Assembly: GCA_018881555.1 (NCBI GenBank)
Contig: JACAXG010000068.1
Coordinates: forward strand, 4,152,791-4,216,790
Length of the DNA stretch: 64,000 bases
From: Amblyornis subalaris
Lineage: Eukaryota; Chordata; Aves; Passeriformes; Ptilonorhynchidae
Direction: 5' to 3'
This document shows positions 33,080 through 47,239 of the stretch, piece after piece. The first letter of the stretch is position 1. Every line of letters starts with the position of its first letter. Position numbers and translations under genes: made by a program. Below the pieces are notes generated by a model that had not been told where the DNA came from, did not search any database, and saw nothing but the letters and a program-made list of their open reading frames with translations.

Positions 33080-36000
33080 CTGTGGGGAAAACGCAGCTGT
33101 GAGGGCCAGGATGCTCGGTGTGGCTCAGGTCAGGGCTCCCTCCAGGCTGGGTTACTCTGTGGGGTAACACTGCAGCATGAACAAAGTAGTTCCAGTGACT
33201 CTGCTCCGGTTCCTCTGACAGCAGCTACTGAAATCTCAGGTATCAACTCTCTCATGTGGGGTGATGTGTGGGGAGACCCACTGTGCTGCGTGACCCACTG
33301 TGCCAGGTGAGGGCAGGAAGGATCCATCCCAGCTGCCTTACTTGTTCTGCCCTCCCACTGCACACAAAGGCAGACAGGACAAATGTCTCTCCTTTTGAGT
33401 TTCCAGCCTTCTCCTCTAGGCACACAAGGTCACTTGTAGCAGCTTTTCCCTACAGAAAAAGCCTTACAGAGAAAGCCTTCCTTCCTCCTCAAAATGCCAC
33501 GGGAGCTTTGAACACAGGCCAAATTTGGCTCACTGCATGGGGGATGGGGTGGTGACCCAACCTGAATTTGTAATGGGAAATGACGGAGACCCATCAGAAA
33601 GCTGGGGGAGCAGGGGAGTGTTTTACAGGTACGGGGCTTTGGAGCAGTACTGGCCTCCCCCAGCTGTTGGATGTCACTGAAGAAGCGCTGGGCTGGACTG
33701 CTGCGAGATAAACACTTCACCATGTGAAATCAGCCCNTCCGTGAGACGCTGGGATCCCTTCACTCCAGACTTGTGCCAGTGCCAAGCGCGCAGCACGAAG
33801 AAAGGCCCGGAGCGGCCACTTGTCACATGCGAGCTCCGCTGAGAGCCAGCTCCGGGTTCAGCTGATGAATCCTTAAGCTGCTGGTTTTTCATTCTGGCCN
33901 CTGGTTTCCCTTGCCAGAGCTTGCACAGCCCACAGAGTGCAGGGACTCGGGGACAGCACCGTGGGCATCCTGGTTCCCAGGCGCAGAGCTGGCAAGCACA
34001 CGCTGCCTCCGCACGGAAAACCCGCAGCTCTCGGTTCCTGCTCCTCCATACTCCCTTTGGCACTTAGTTTGTTTTTCTATGTGGAACTTCAGAGATTAAT
34101 TGCTGTCTTATCTGTGATTCTGATCACTGTAAAATGTGCCTCTGGCCCTGCTGATGCTGTCAGTGCTTGGAGCAGGTCGCGATTAGAAACGCTCGTGTGC
34201 AGTGAAAACAAATTCATGCACATTTAATGCACATTCACTCGCTTTTGTGCCTTGGAGTTAATGACCCACAGAGGAGTTTGCTCAGCCTCCTTTAGAAATC
34301 CTGCTTAATATTGATTTCCTTGCCAGGGAAATCCGCTGGCAGACCACCAGCCTGAAGAGGAATTGCACTCTTCACTCCAATCCCCGATGTTACGGCAGTA
34401 CAAAGTAGATGCAAGTGAAAATGCAATAGCCAGGATAAAAGAGGTTAAATTCTCTCCGTTCCTGAGCTGAGCAGGGTGCAGTAACCACAAACCCACAGAA
34501 ACCCAGTGTGTTTTGGTAGCCCCAGGGGCTCCTCTGCTGGTGCTGATGCCAGCTCAGGGAGCGCTGGCACTGGCTCACTGGTGGGACATGGGGCTTGGCC
34601 CACCCAGATCTTGCAGGAGATCCTGTTTCCCCAAATTTAACAATTCCTTGTGAACATCCACCTTCTCCATGGGCTTGGCACCCATCTAGCTCCTTTTAAA
34701 TAAGCCCTGGGAAAAGCTGGATCCTTTGTCCCAGGAAGAGACCCCAGCTGTTTTTCCTCATTTTCCCTCCTTCTGTCCCTGGCGTGCCCTTCCTGGGATA
34801 AGGCACCTACTCTGGATGGAGCAGGCTGGATGAGCTCAGAGAGCAAAGTGCCTTTTCCCCAGGACAGGACAAGCATCCATCATTCCCAGACAAGTCCTCA
34901 CAGCTCATCAGAGCCCAGACACTGCTGACCTTCTGCAGCTGCCAAAGAGATGTCACATGGACTTGGGAGGCTTCCTTAGGAGCGATCCAGACAAGCCTGG
35001 GTCCATCTCCAATCAGTGAGGCCAGTCCAGAGCTGATATGCTCCAGAGTCCTCCTGCCCTTTTACCAAGGGCTGGACCATCATCTGGTTTCTAGGATGGA
35101 CTCCCCAAACTGGGGAGCAGGAGCCAGCCCCTGGTGTGCAGCATTTTCCCGGTGTCCCTTGATGTAGCTGCCAATGGTAGTGGCAGCGCTGTGCCAAGTA
35201 ACTCGGTTTCCCCTCAGACGGGAAAAGGATGAGATCCTGTTTAAAAACAGAAGGCACCAAGTGTGAGGGTCTGGGTCCCGGCTCAGTGGCCGGGAGATGG
35301 CGCATGTGATTTATTTATTTCCCCGGCTGGGAGCGTTCCTGCCTTCGGCTCTCCTTGCAGAGAGCCGGAGACAGGCAGATTTCACAGCAAAGCTTTCATA
35401 TGTGTGCAATTCCTTCGGGATTTTCAAGGTGGGTGGCTCTCAAAAACCTCGCAGGCAGATCCTTCCCAGCTGGCACAGAGATTCCAGCCTCTCCCTCCGG
35501 GACGTTGTTGGGCTGAGAGGGTGATGGGAGGAGTTGCCTCAAGTTTTGATAGAAAAACCTGATTTTTCAGAGAGCATTTCCATACTTCCAGGCACAGAAC
35601 CCACAGTTCTGTGGGTTTTTACTCAGTAACTGCTTCTAACATCTTGCAGGGACAACAAAGGAATCTCCTTCCCCCTTGCCCACGCAGTTCAACCTGAAAG
35701 TGCATCACTGTGAACGGTCACTTGGGGGTGGCAGGGGCTGCAAGGGGAGGTGCATCACCTGCCAGCTCCCCACCTTTGGTTTTTCATACTCNGGGGCCGA
35801 CGGGATGATGGGCCTGCTCTTGCCAGGCGCTGCAGGAATAATCCCACAGCACACGTATACATAATGTGCAAAGGCTTCAAAGAGGTGATTCAGCTTATTC
35901 GCAGAGAGTCCTTTCCTGCCCTCCCTTTCCTCCCTTCTGCTGGCAGTAACAGAAAACAGTCCCTGTGCCCTCAGCCCAATGTGTCAGCCCACAGGGATGG

Positions 36001-39000
36001 GGCAGGGAAGCTGGACCTGCTGCCTGTTGCACATTCCTCTGAAGTTTCCTCCTTGGAGGTAGGCTGTGTCCCCTCTGCCATGGGGACGTGGTGCTGCCTG
36101 TCCCAGGGCAGCTGCCACAAGTGAGGAAGCCCCTCAGAAGCTGCCACTGACACCAGGTACATCCCCAGAGCCACCTCTGCTCCTGTCCNTGGCTCTGCCA
36201 AACCTGCTGCTTGGCTTGGACTTATTTTTCCACAGTGTCTTGTGAGTACTAAAAAATCTGAGCTGTAATAGTCTTGGCTTTGCTGGTGTGGACTTGGCTT
36301 CCAGAGCGGTTTTGCTGTTGGACTGTGACTGGGCTTGCCGGCATTTTCCAGGGACATCACCCAGCAGCTGACAGAGCAGCTGGCTCCGCTCTGGGGGCTG
36401 CAGCTAAACCAGCCCTACTCATTCCAGGGCTGAGTTTTGCCCATTTAGAAGTTGGGTGCTAGGAAATTAAANGGTTTAATGTTTCCTCTGCCTTTTGGTA
36501 GAATAAACTGAGGCATCTCTTTTGGGTCACCTCCATGCCCCGTTCGGTCCCACTGACAAGCCTGCATTTAATTCCTGTGTCCCCCTGCCTGCTTCACAGC
36601 ATGGATCCCAGGGACTAGAGCAAACAGTTACTGCAAACAACGCAAGAGTGGCAGAGAAATGACCTGGGAACATCTGGCAGGTCACCCTCAGCACGGGGCT
36701 CTGTGCCTGTGGAGCCAACACAAGCCCTACGACCTGAGCCAGCGTCCAGGGCTGATCCCCGGATTGGATCGATGCTACAGTCACACCCAGCCCCGACTCC
36801 AGTTTCAAGGAAACCCTTCACACGATATTGCATCTGTCCATTTTCTAGGTTAAACTTTTCATGGCTAGGAAGGGCTATTTTTGGGTGCTGGTGCTGGCTA
36901 TCAGCAGGCTGGGCTGAACTCGGCCACTTCCCCCACGCCTGCTTTGTGCCTCCTGCTCTGCCCCTTAACCCCTCATCTTTCTCAGTGTTCTCCTCCCCAC
37001 CTAAGGCCCTGTTCTCTGCGTGGCATCCGTAGGGCATAAGGCAGCTTAGGCCCCTGCTTGGACATCCTTGTCCCTTCAGGCAGCCAGCGCAGCCCTGCCC
37101 TTTGTGCTGTCCCTGCGACACCCGAGGCAAGGAGCCCTGTACCTCTGCCTTCCCTGTGCCCGCTGCAGGCAATTCCTGGCGTCAGGAGCCCCGGCAGAGT
37201 CCTGGCCAGTGGCAGTTGGGACCAATAGCCGCAGGTTTCGGTTGGAGATGGTTCCCTCACCCCACAGCCCAGCCCAGGACACGCTCGCCCTCCTGCTTGG
37301 CGTCACACCAGTGGATTTAACACTCCCCAAACTTCTGGAGTTGTAAAGCCCTGAAGACAAACGAAACCTTGCCATGTTTCTGGGGTGAAATTCCAAAGTT
37401 CTGCTTGGGAACAGGGATGTGACCTCTCTTTCTGCTCAAGCATCACATCCCACTTCTCTCCCCTTTGTTGCCAACTTGCAGTGACCAAGACATGAAGTGA
37501 TGCAGTTGCCTTGGAGCCCTTCACATTGTGCAGTGCCCCTTGCCCTTTCATTCCAGGGTACAAGGGCTATTATTAGACCTCTCCTGCTGGGGCTGGATCC
37601 ATAACAACAGCAAAACATACTCAACAGCCCTGATGGGCTTTTAAAATATTTACAGTGTAAGATGGTTTACTGAAGAGGGGGGCCTGGTAGAGCACAGAGA
37701 CGGAAGCACCGGGATTTCTGTGCTCCCTGTGGGTTTGCTGTGAGGTTTCCTGCTGGGAGAGTCACATCCAGTGAGGAGAAAAAAATATCCCATAGGGCTG
37801 AAGCCAGCAGTTGAGGTCAGGGGGTTTCCACCAACTGTCTGACAACCTCCAGCTGGAATTTCAGCAAATTTTCCACTGGGTCTTGTCTGGGAACATGCGT
37901 GAGGGGCTGTACATCAAAGAAGAAGGGCTCTGTAATGGTGTTATTGGGGTATTTTTAGACCTGTGATTGTGCCTTAAAGGCCTCACTATGTGTCATGACC
38001 CCCATCCACTAGAGTTCAGATCCATGGCCAGAAGCTGAGCTGAAGATGCAGCTGAGGATGAAGATGCTCCTGTTGGGAGCCCAGTCCGGCAGCAGCTACA
38101 CATGCAACAAGCTGTGTCAGGCTGGTGACAGAGTCTGCAGCAGACACTGAGCTCCCCTGCTTTCCTGTTGGCTCTGTGTTCTCCACAATGTGGTGGTGGT
38201 GGCTCTTACTGGCCAGAANTGATGGGCTCCAAACTGCTGAGCCCTGAGTTTCCCGGCTTGAGGAGAAAACAGGCAGGAGCAGGGCAGAAGCCTGATCTCC
38301 TACCAGGACACATGTGTCCATCTCATGTGCTGAGCAGCTTCTTTCCAGGTGAGAATAGCACGGAAAAACCTCACCACACTTCAGCGATGAAGAGATATCA
38401 AGTTAGGTATGGCACACTGGTATTTTTGGAAGGTTTTTGCTGTGGGATTCCTTGTAATAACTCTGTGCCCTCTGGCTCTTACACTAAACATGATAAATTC
38501 AGCCAGGACAGACATCACAGCTGCTCCAGCCACTGCAGTGGTTTTGCAGGAACAGAGCTTCTAGCATTCTCTAGGACTTACTGGAAAATTGTGATTTTTA
38601 TAGGAGCAGATACAGCTGAGGTTCAGTGTCCACAAATAGATCCCTTCTTTTTATCTGGCCTGGTTTTACAGTATGAAGATCACTTAATGCCTGTAGAACT
38701 CACAGCTAATTGCTTAGCCCCAGGTTTAAGGNTGGCCTTAGACTGACTCCCATATGACTCCACAAACCTTGTATTTAGCTCTGCCAAGCCCNCCAAACTC
38801 CTTCCCCTCCCTCCTGGCCTTCAGCATGTCCCCAGAGCCCCCAGCTGCAGTCCCAAGGCACCTCCTGCTGTCCCACATCCTCACAGCCACTGCCTGCCTT
38901 CCCGCTGACGTAACAAACGGTCCAGCCACATCTCAAAATCACGGCCAGCCCTTGGCGCCGGGGTAGGGCGAGTCCTTTCTGCACTGCTGCGGTCCCCAGG

Positions 39001-39004
39001 GGAC

Positions 39005-39041
39005 AGGGGGAGGCTGGGGGAGGCTGGGGGAGGCGGGAGGG
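39005..39041. repeat. 10-bp G-rich repeat, G-quadruplex-type
   Basis: AGGCTGGGGG repeats (39011-39020, 39021-39030) flanked by further GGGGG and GGGAGGG tracts provide four or more runs of at least three G in 37 bp on the plus strand. Confidence 0.75.
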
Positions 39042-39110
39042 CACTGCTCAGCCCTGCTGGCATCCTGTTAGCACTGGGATGCGTGGGCAATGGTAGAGGG
39101 AGCTGCCTGT

Positions 39111-39144
39111 CCATCCATCCATCCATCCATCCATCCATCCATCC
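39111..39144. repeat. (CCAT)n microsatellite, about 8.5 copies
   Basis: 34 bp of uninterrupted CCAT tetranucleotide. It also explains the Met-Asp-Gly-Trp repeats in minus-strand frames there. Confidence 0.95.
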
Positions 39145-42100
39145 GTTTGTCTGCCTCCAGCACAGTGCCCAGCTCTGGCCACGCAGTGCTGCCAGCCTGC
39201 ATCCCCACGCCTGGAGCAGGCAGCACCCCTCTGCCAGTCCCTACGGGGCATGGGTGCTGAGCATCTGCTCCAAAAATCCCCCACCACGGGAAGAATCACN
39301 GTTTGATGGAGCCCCTGTGCTCCTCCCTCCCCTCGGCACAGCTTAAGCCTCTTCTGCAGCTTCTCGCTAAGTTGATTAATGGAAATAATTGGTCTCCTTG
39401 TGCATCTGGAGACAGTTGCCGTGACAGCAGTTGTATTTTTGTTTTGTTCCCAGGTCGAGCTTGTTTTTCACATCCCTCAGCCTCAAGGTGCTAATGAATC
39501 AGGGCACTGTGGCTCGTCCCCACCTCTGAAAGACACATGTCCCTCTGAGGGATGGAGTGACAGAGGGGATAAGGCACACTCAGCCCCAGCAGGCCTTAGG
39601 ACATGGCAGGCTGGCACCTTTCTCCCTGCCCATTTTTCACCTCCTCAAGCCAGGCTCGCACTGGGNGGACACAGCGCTGTGACTTTTGCACGGCAGAGAC
39701 CCAAACCCCAGAACAGCCATGAGCACCCACAGGACCCTCTGTCCCCTGCAGGGACCCTTTCAAAGTTGTAAGGAGTCTGGGGCTATGAGTCCTTTCTCCA
39801 TTGCTTTTATTTTCTCACAACTTCCTACTTATTTNCCTTTATATGTCAACGTATTTTTACACGAACAAAGCCAGCAACTGTGTGGAAGATCTGCTAATGC
39901 CTGAACTTGCAAAGCAGACAAACCACAGACCAGTGACCCTTCAGCTACAGAAGCCCCACAGCTGCTGTGGCAGGCATGTTCCACGTGCAGACACCCTATC
40001 ACACCCGGACCATGGGGTGAATTCCTTTGCAATGGGGATCCCCTTCAGACTTTGGTTCTCCGCCTTCCCCCAGATTGTTCAGGAAGAAAAGTCCCAATGG
40101 ATTCCACCTCAAAGGCTGGNAACTCCCCAGTGGCCCCACAACTCTTCTGATCACACCAAGGCACTGGAGTCAACATCACCTTCTAAAACCCCACCTGAAT
40201 TCCTGGCCCAGGGATGCTAGACCCCAGCACAACCTCCCCAACACCTGGCAGGCCTCCCTGGGTAAGGAGAAGTCAAACAAGTACTGAGGAGATGCAGCTG
40301 GGGCTGTTCTCTAGCACAGCTGCCCTTGTCACATNTAAGAGGAAGGTGAACCCACAGCAGCCTTTGGGGTGTAGCTCTGTCTTTGGGTTGAGGGAGACTT
40401 CTCTACAAGGACAGACATAAGCAAGGATGAGTCCTTATTTTTATGCCTAGATGGAAACAGAGATTTAGTCCAGGTCTTCTTGGTGATCTGAGGAGTTGAG
40501 CTCTGCTGCTGTGTGAAAGCAGTGCTTGCATAATGGGGAAGGGGAGCTGAGCTTGGAAGAGGAGTTGTGAGGGCTGTAACCAGGCAGGTTTGGCTGCTGC
40601 TGCTTGAGGAGGCTTTGCTCAGCACAGGGTGCATGAAGCTGAGAGCCACCTGCCTTGTCTCTGCCTCACTGAGGCTTGCACAATCCCACAGGAACTTGCA
40701 TCCAGCATCCAAAGAGTCCTCCTGACTCAGTGCCGTGTAAGGGGCTGAGCGAAAGCCTGTGAAGCCTCCTGAGGTGCGAGAGCCCTGGCAGCTCCCAGNG
40801 GTGCCTAAAAATAACCAGGGCACCTCTTAAGAGTGTCAGTACAGAATGAAGCTGATTAGCAAAACCAGGCTTAGCTCTGCTCCCCGGAGTTGGCTGCCCT
40901 GTGTGTCTGCTCCACTGCAAGGAAGCCACCAACGGGACCCNCCCCTCCCACTCTGGCACAGTGCTTGCTTGGGAAGATAACGATGAGGGAGACCTGTCTG
41001 GGGGCTGTGAGAAGGGTTGGGTGGCTGGGATGGTGCTATTGGTGCTTGACATACCACAGAAAAGGCAAGTGTTGGGATTCAGAACAGGCTGGCAGTGAGG
41101 GGTGGCTGAGCCAAGCCCTGTCAGGTGGCTCCACGGCTCCTGCNACCCAGTGGAATCAAGAGCCCCTTTGGCTGCGCTACCTTGCTGGAACCCCTACCTG
41201 GGCAGGGAAAGCTCTGCAGGCTGCACACCCCCATTGCTGAAGATTTCTGTGACAGCNGCAGAATTTCCTTAGAGCTGTGTCAGGTGACAGCAGCTCCTGA
41301 TCCTTCCTGCAGGCAGGGTAAATCTGTCTGCCTAAGGCCCCAGGGATGTGACACCTAAACTCGAGCTGAAGCAGTGCTCTAGACGTGCCTGTAACGTTAG
41401 ACTGGCGATGCTCAGTGATCCTGGCCAGTTTCAGTCTCAGAAAAGGGAAAGCTCCTAATAAAACCAATTGCCAACTATTTTATCGTGCCCTGAAGTGCAG
41501 CCTGGGCGCAGAAGGACACGAGGTGTCTCCAGCATATGTAGGGAAGACGCTGGATGCAAGAGATGAACTGCCCTGAGAGATCTGCAAAGGGAGGGATGTC
41601 TATGTGCAGCAAAGAGTTCTGAGATCCTGTACTGCAGGTCTCAAACAAAATGACCCTGGCAGCTCTGTGCAAGGGAAAGCTCAGCCCAGGAACAAGAGAA
41701 AGCAGTGGCATGATCTGAGGGGAGAGGAGATGCTCCGAGTGCAGGAGCCACAGGAGTGAAACCACAGAAAGGACCTGCCATTTACACAGGAGCCACAAAA
41801 GGTTGAGCTTTGGGACTTCCCTGGATCTTGCTGGGCTGACTCTACACACAGAATAAAACTCACGTGGTTATGTACAGGCAAACAACATTCCTGTGCAAAG
41901 CATGTGGGCAGCCTTTAGCAGGGTTTGCACAGCACATGCCCATCGCTGGCAGGGAGAGGCTGGGAAGCACAACTGGCACTGGGGGCTGCCTCAGAGTCAC
42001 TGCTGGAACATGGCTTGGTACAAGGACATGGCTGTGAGGTGTGGACAATACAGCAGCAAAGTCACTATGGCAGAATTGTTGGTATTTTTTTCCTCTTAGC

Positions 42101-44340
42101 AGCTTTCTAGCATCTCTTAATTCAGAATACTAAGGGAGGTCAAGTGACTCAATGCTACAGGAAGGAAAAAAAACATTTCTGTTTGTCATATTTCCCTGTG
42201 CATAAAAACTTCATCAGCCATAGTGTGAATCCCTACCTGATTTAGTGGACTTTCCTTCTGGACATGACTTCAAACACGCTCCATGCGCAGCAGGACAGCA
42301 GTTTCTGGGAAAGAAGGAAAAAAAATGTAAGAAAACATTATCTGTGCTTGTTTTGGGAAGCACAAAGCTCAGCTGCTCTTCCCACTCTGTGACCAGGATA
42401 GCAGAGGGGCAGCAGGGGCTGGCAGGGCTCTGCCCAGCAGACTCAGATGGAGCCTGGCTTGGTGAACACGGAAATGCCAGCGCAGAGGCTGTGGGATGGT
42501 GTGTTCATACGGCACCTTCTCAGGAGGGTTTGTGCTAACAGACTTGGACTGTTGTGTTAAAGCACAAGGGAAGTCCAGCTGGGCTGCACAGAGAAGTCCT
42601 CTCTGGTTTAGCTTCTCCTCCCTTTGCCCTCCCACAGGTGCTGNGAGAACGGAGACCACTCATGTCCTGATCAGCACCGCAGGGACCAGTGGCTGCCTCC
42701 AGGGTATAAACGAATATTGCTTTGCAGCTCTGCTGCCCTTTAAAGAAGTGAAACTCCCATATCAGCTTCTCCAAGNTGAAAGGGGAAGTTTAACCTGGTA
42801 GTTCTGGTCGCTGTGCTGGGTCTGTGTCCAGCTCCTCGGGTCTCTGCTGTTTGTGCACAGCTGAGCCTCCTCCCGCTGTCCCCAGGCCCTGCTCTAAGAC
42901 ATTTCCTCTGTGGCCTCAACATCTGTGGGTGCTTTGCAATGCCCTGACCTGCACAGCCCAGCCAACAGGACACTTGCTTATTTTAGCAGCTGTTTCAGCT
43001 TTCTGACTATTTTGGAACATCATGGACTGTGTTTTTTCCCTTTGTCCCAGGGACAAATGTTAGCAGAACAGAAATCAAGAGATGAACCATTTAACCATAT
43101 AAGTAGTAGCTCATCCAGCAATTCATCTGTCTGGTCCATCTGGGTTGAGTAGCACTGTGGCTGGAACTATTTCCCATCATTTTCCAAACTGGAACAGATC
43201 TACAGCCTTTCTCTTTATTTTTTTGACCCACTTTCAAAACTTTGTAGTTGGAGCCGACTACTTGCTGGCTCTGGCCCTGCTTCAAGGACAGGGCACTTGC
43301 TGCTTTTATGTGTCAGTTTGCCCATCTGTTAAATGGAGCTATTAATACTCCCTCCCCCTGTTAGATGCTTCAAATATTTTAAAGCACTTTCAGCTCTGCA
43401 GATGACAGGCTTGCAGAAGTGGAAAATGCTAATTATGATCATGACAGCAGCTAAACAAAGACACAGGGATTTAACAATAAACTTTTGTTAGTCTTAANCC
43501 CATTTATAGCAAAGTGCTTACTGGAAACACTGGACCGGAAAAGAAACAGTATTCCCACAACTCTGGGAATACGCATTGCCCTTTTCGGGCACCAAGCAGG
43601 CAAACAAAAGCAGGAAGGAAGAAAGCCAGCTTTGGAAATCCACNAGTCTTTATTTTCCTCCTTTGCCTTCCTGCCCTGCTCTGGCTCACGAGTTACGCAG
43701 CCNAAACAGTTAAACCTCCAGCACTTCAGGAGTGTTGCAAAATATCTCAAAATATGTGGGCCTCTGCCAAGAGAGGCTTAAAGCAAATTGGAGCAANGAT
43801 GCTCTGAAATAGAAGTTATCATTGAGCAGCCTTATTCCTGATGGGACATGAAGGGAAACCCGCACTTGCTCTCTCAAAAAATAGCTGGTTTTTGGAGACA
43901 AAAACCTCTTCAGCAACTGGTATTGGCTTTCCAACCCTGCAGGCCTGGCTCTGGCCAGATGTTTCTCCCCACAGCCCTTGCTTGGGCATCTGGAGTCTGC
44001 AAATTTGAAGCTGAGCCCCTTGCTCCACCCACAAAGGCTTGTCCTCTTTTGGCTCATCTGGTCCTGCTGCTCGCAGGGTGATGGGCAGAGCTCCAGAGGC
44101 CCCTCAGCACAAAGGCCAGGCAATATCCCAGGCAGGGAGTCTGGAGCTTTAATGGTGGCAGATGGATTAGTCCATGCAGCGTGACTAAGCATGGGCTACA
44201 GTGACTTGTTAAAGAACATNTGACATTTTCTAATGTGGTCCTGTAACGCATCGAGGTACCATGGATTATTTTGGGACCCTAGTGGATATGTTCATTGGAT
44301 AAACATCCATACCCCATCCAGAACTAATTACAAGGGCATC

Positions 44341-44566
44341 AGCATAGAATCATTTAGATTTTTAAGGTCATCAAATCCACCACTAAGCCATGTTCCCAAG
44401 TGCTGCATCCACACATCTTTTTAGTATCTCCAGGGATAGTGATTCCACCACTTCCCTGGGCAGCCTATTTCAGCGTTTGACAACCCTTTTGGTGAACAAA
44501 TTTTTCCTAATATTCAACCTCAACCTNCCCTGGTGCAACTTGAGGCCATTTTCTCTTGTCCTATCC
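44341..44566 (-). mobile_element. CR1 LINE 3' fragment (reverse)
   Basis: Begins with the reverse tail 'atagaatcatttag', then 'aaggtcatcaaatccacc', 'actaagccatgttccc', 'ccacttccctgggcagcc', 'tgacaacccttttggtg', 'tttttcctaatattcaac' and 'gcaacttgaggccattttc'. This is the well-known antisense CR1 3' end and is diverged, so relatively old. Confidence 0.92.
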
Positions 44567-47239
44567 AATGTGCACGATGTGTGTGTTTGGGGTTCAGATT
44601 CCCTCCACGTTGACCAGCTGTCACCCAAAAGGAGCAAACACACGNAACAACCTTAGTCCTCTCAGCATTGCTTCAAAATCAATGTATGTTCCAAAAAACC
44701 ACACCCCAGAATGGTTTTTTGGTAGAATTCAAGACTCTTCTACACAACAGCTGTGATGGTCCTGCTTTGATCCAGAGAGGAAATCCTTCCTGGTTTCGAG
44801 CAAGGTGATGGCAGCAGAGAGAAGGTTGTTCTTGTGTCTCGTGGCTGCTGGGTAAACAACAGGCTGCACGCACGGCTGGTCAGGACAGCAGCCTGGTCCT
44901 CCCAGAGCAGCCAGACTGCCTCGTCTAGTGCCTCGTCTCCAGCAGCAGCTGGTATCCTCGGCTTCAGAGGAACAAGAAAACCTCTAATTGTAATGGAATG
45001 TTTTTCATAAGTCACTAATGACTCTGGACCAGGAGGTGTTATAACCCTTAAAATGCAATATCCTCTTAATCATACCCGGGATTGTTTTGTTACCGAGATA
45101 ACTACCTGATATCCATTAAAATGCCTTCAGAGCTCTTTGTTCCACCGACATCTCATGGCAATGAGCACCAGAGATTAATTACACTTTGAGAAAACGGTGA
45201 TCCCGGTAAAGTTGGTGACACTCTGGTGGGGATATGTTTGGCTTATTACGTCACTGCAAATATCAACAGAAATGGCATTTCGGCGCCCGACGGGGAGTTC
45301 CCCAGGCACCGGCTTGCGATCNGACACGAGCCTGCACGGAGGAGCTGTGCAAAGAGCACCCGGCCCTCTCCAGGGCACACTGGGAAGGGAAGTGCTCGGG
45401 AACTCGCTGTGGAAACCAGAAATGAGTGGTGTAAAGTACATATTCCCTTAAGGCTCAGAGAGAGCGAGAGTTTTGAAGTGGGGCCCAGGCAGTTCATAGT
45501 CCAACTGCTGCTCTTCCTGTTCGTGCTACAGGTGCCAGCCAAGGCCTGGAGCGATGTCTCAGCCTTTCTAACTGCCACCACGAGGAGCTTGGGACAAAGC
45601 CCATGGAACACCTGAACCTTCCACTCTCACCGGCTCATGCTGGCAAGCAGTTTTCTTTATGACTTGGCTTTTTCTAGTCATGAGCAAAAGACAATCAGAA
45701 GCATTAGGCTTTTTTCCCCTCTCATCCTCTCTAAAATGGGTGCTGTGATGGAAAACTTATTTTCTGGATCAGTCCATTATAAACAGCTTTGGTGACACTA
45801 AAGAAACCCCTAAGGGTGTGGAGAAACAATTGAAAGGTGAACATGGGAGAGACCAGAACAGGGTGACACAGAAATGCAAACAAAAAGTTGGGTTGAAGCG
45901 TCTGCTGGTCTTTATGGACCTGTAGATTCATCCCCTATTCTACAGACCTGTGTGAGCTCAGGGAAATCATGTGCTTTGTGCAAGGCCCATGTAAAACAGG
46001 AATGATGCTGGTGCTTTGGTGCCCAGACAGGCTGGAGGCATTAAGGCACAGCAGTGTGCTGCAGGAACTGGCTCTGAAATGTGGGAGATCAGGAAATGTT
46101 AGCAACTTGGAAAACGTTTTCCATAGTTATTTTGGGCAGCCAGGTTGTGTGCCAGTGAGTATTCCTCTGAGTGGGCTCAGAAGTAGATTTACTTTTCTTT
46201 GGAATGAGAGGATACAGGCAAAAAGCAAAACTCCCCCCTCCAGCTCATCATGTGCCTGTGCATCTCCTCAGAATCGGCCACTGGGTACAGAAGTATCAGG
46301 TGGTTGGTCGGAAGATGCATAGCTGTGAACGTTCCTGGGTTTCATCTCTTCATGACCAAGCTGCCTGTGCTGGAAGCCCAAGTACTGTAGTTAATGGCCC
46401 CCAGTTCTCAGAGGCATCTGAGTCTGCACTCTGTGGAAAGTGTCCCCCAAAACGATGGCATGGGGTACTCACACCCATGTGGAACTCTGTCTGAAGGACT
46501 CAATGCTGTGTTCTGTGCCCAAGGTGTATTAGGCACTATTAGTACATCCATGTTTGTAAATGGCCATTTAACCTGCACCTGCACTGTAAACAAATACAGC
46601 CACTGAGGATCCCTTCACGCATTCTCCTTTCCCAAACACCAACCCTCGCAAGAGCTGAAAGGTGACAGTTTCTTAGTTGGGTGGGCACACATTATCACGG
46701 TGGCTCTTTCCAGCCAAGAGTCTCAGAAGCCAAGCACTGCCCCACAGTAACCAAGCCAGGCACGCTGAGCACACAGCCCAGAGCTTGAGGGGCTGTCACC
46801 ACCTGAGAGTCTCAGCCACCCGATCAAGCCGTACCCGCTCTGTAAATCCCCCTTCACCCTCGCACTGCAGCAGCATCCCAGATGCAGCTGCCTCGTGCTC
46901 ACTGACCCCAGCTCGTCCTCCTCCCAGTTTGAGTCACCAGCCCAGCCACCCAGGGCATTGCCTCTGGGTTCACAGCTATTCTTGGCTCTTCATCTGCAGA
47001 ACCATTTACCCCTTCCCAGCAAAGGGAAATTTCCCAAACACGCCTTTGGGGCGAAGGCATTACATGCATGTGAGAGCTCCCCACCGCGGCTCGCTACCAG
47101 CTGCTTAGGGGAATCCAGAGAGAGGAAAGACACACAGCTTCGAGGTGGAGGAATTTGCAAAGCCTCCTGAGAATACCACCACACAGCAGTTCTTTTTTTA
47201 TCCCAAGTCTTCGCCGTTTAAAACATTTGCCTGGAAAGC

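Noticed and set aside
38881..39138. Met-Asp-Gly-Trp repeat peptide on minus
   Set aside because: Translation of the (CCAT)n microsatellite.
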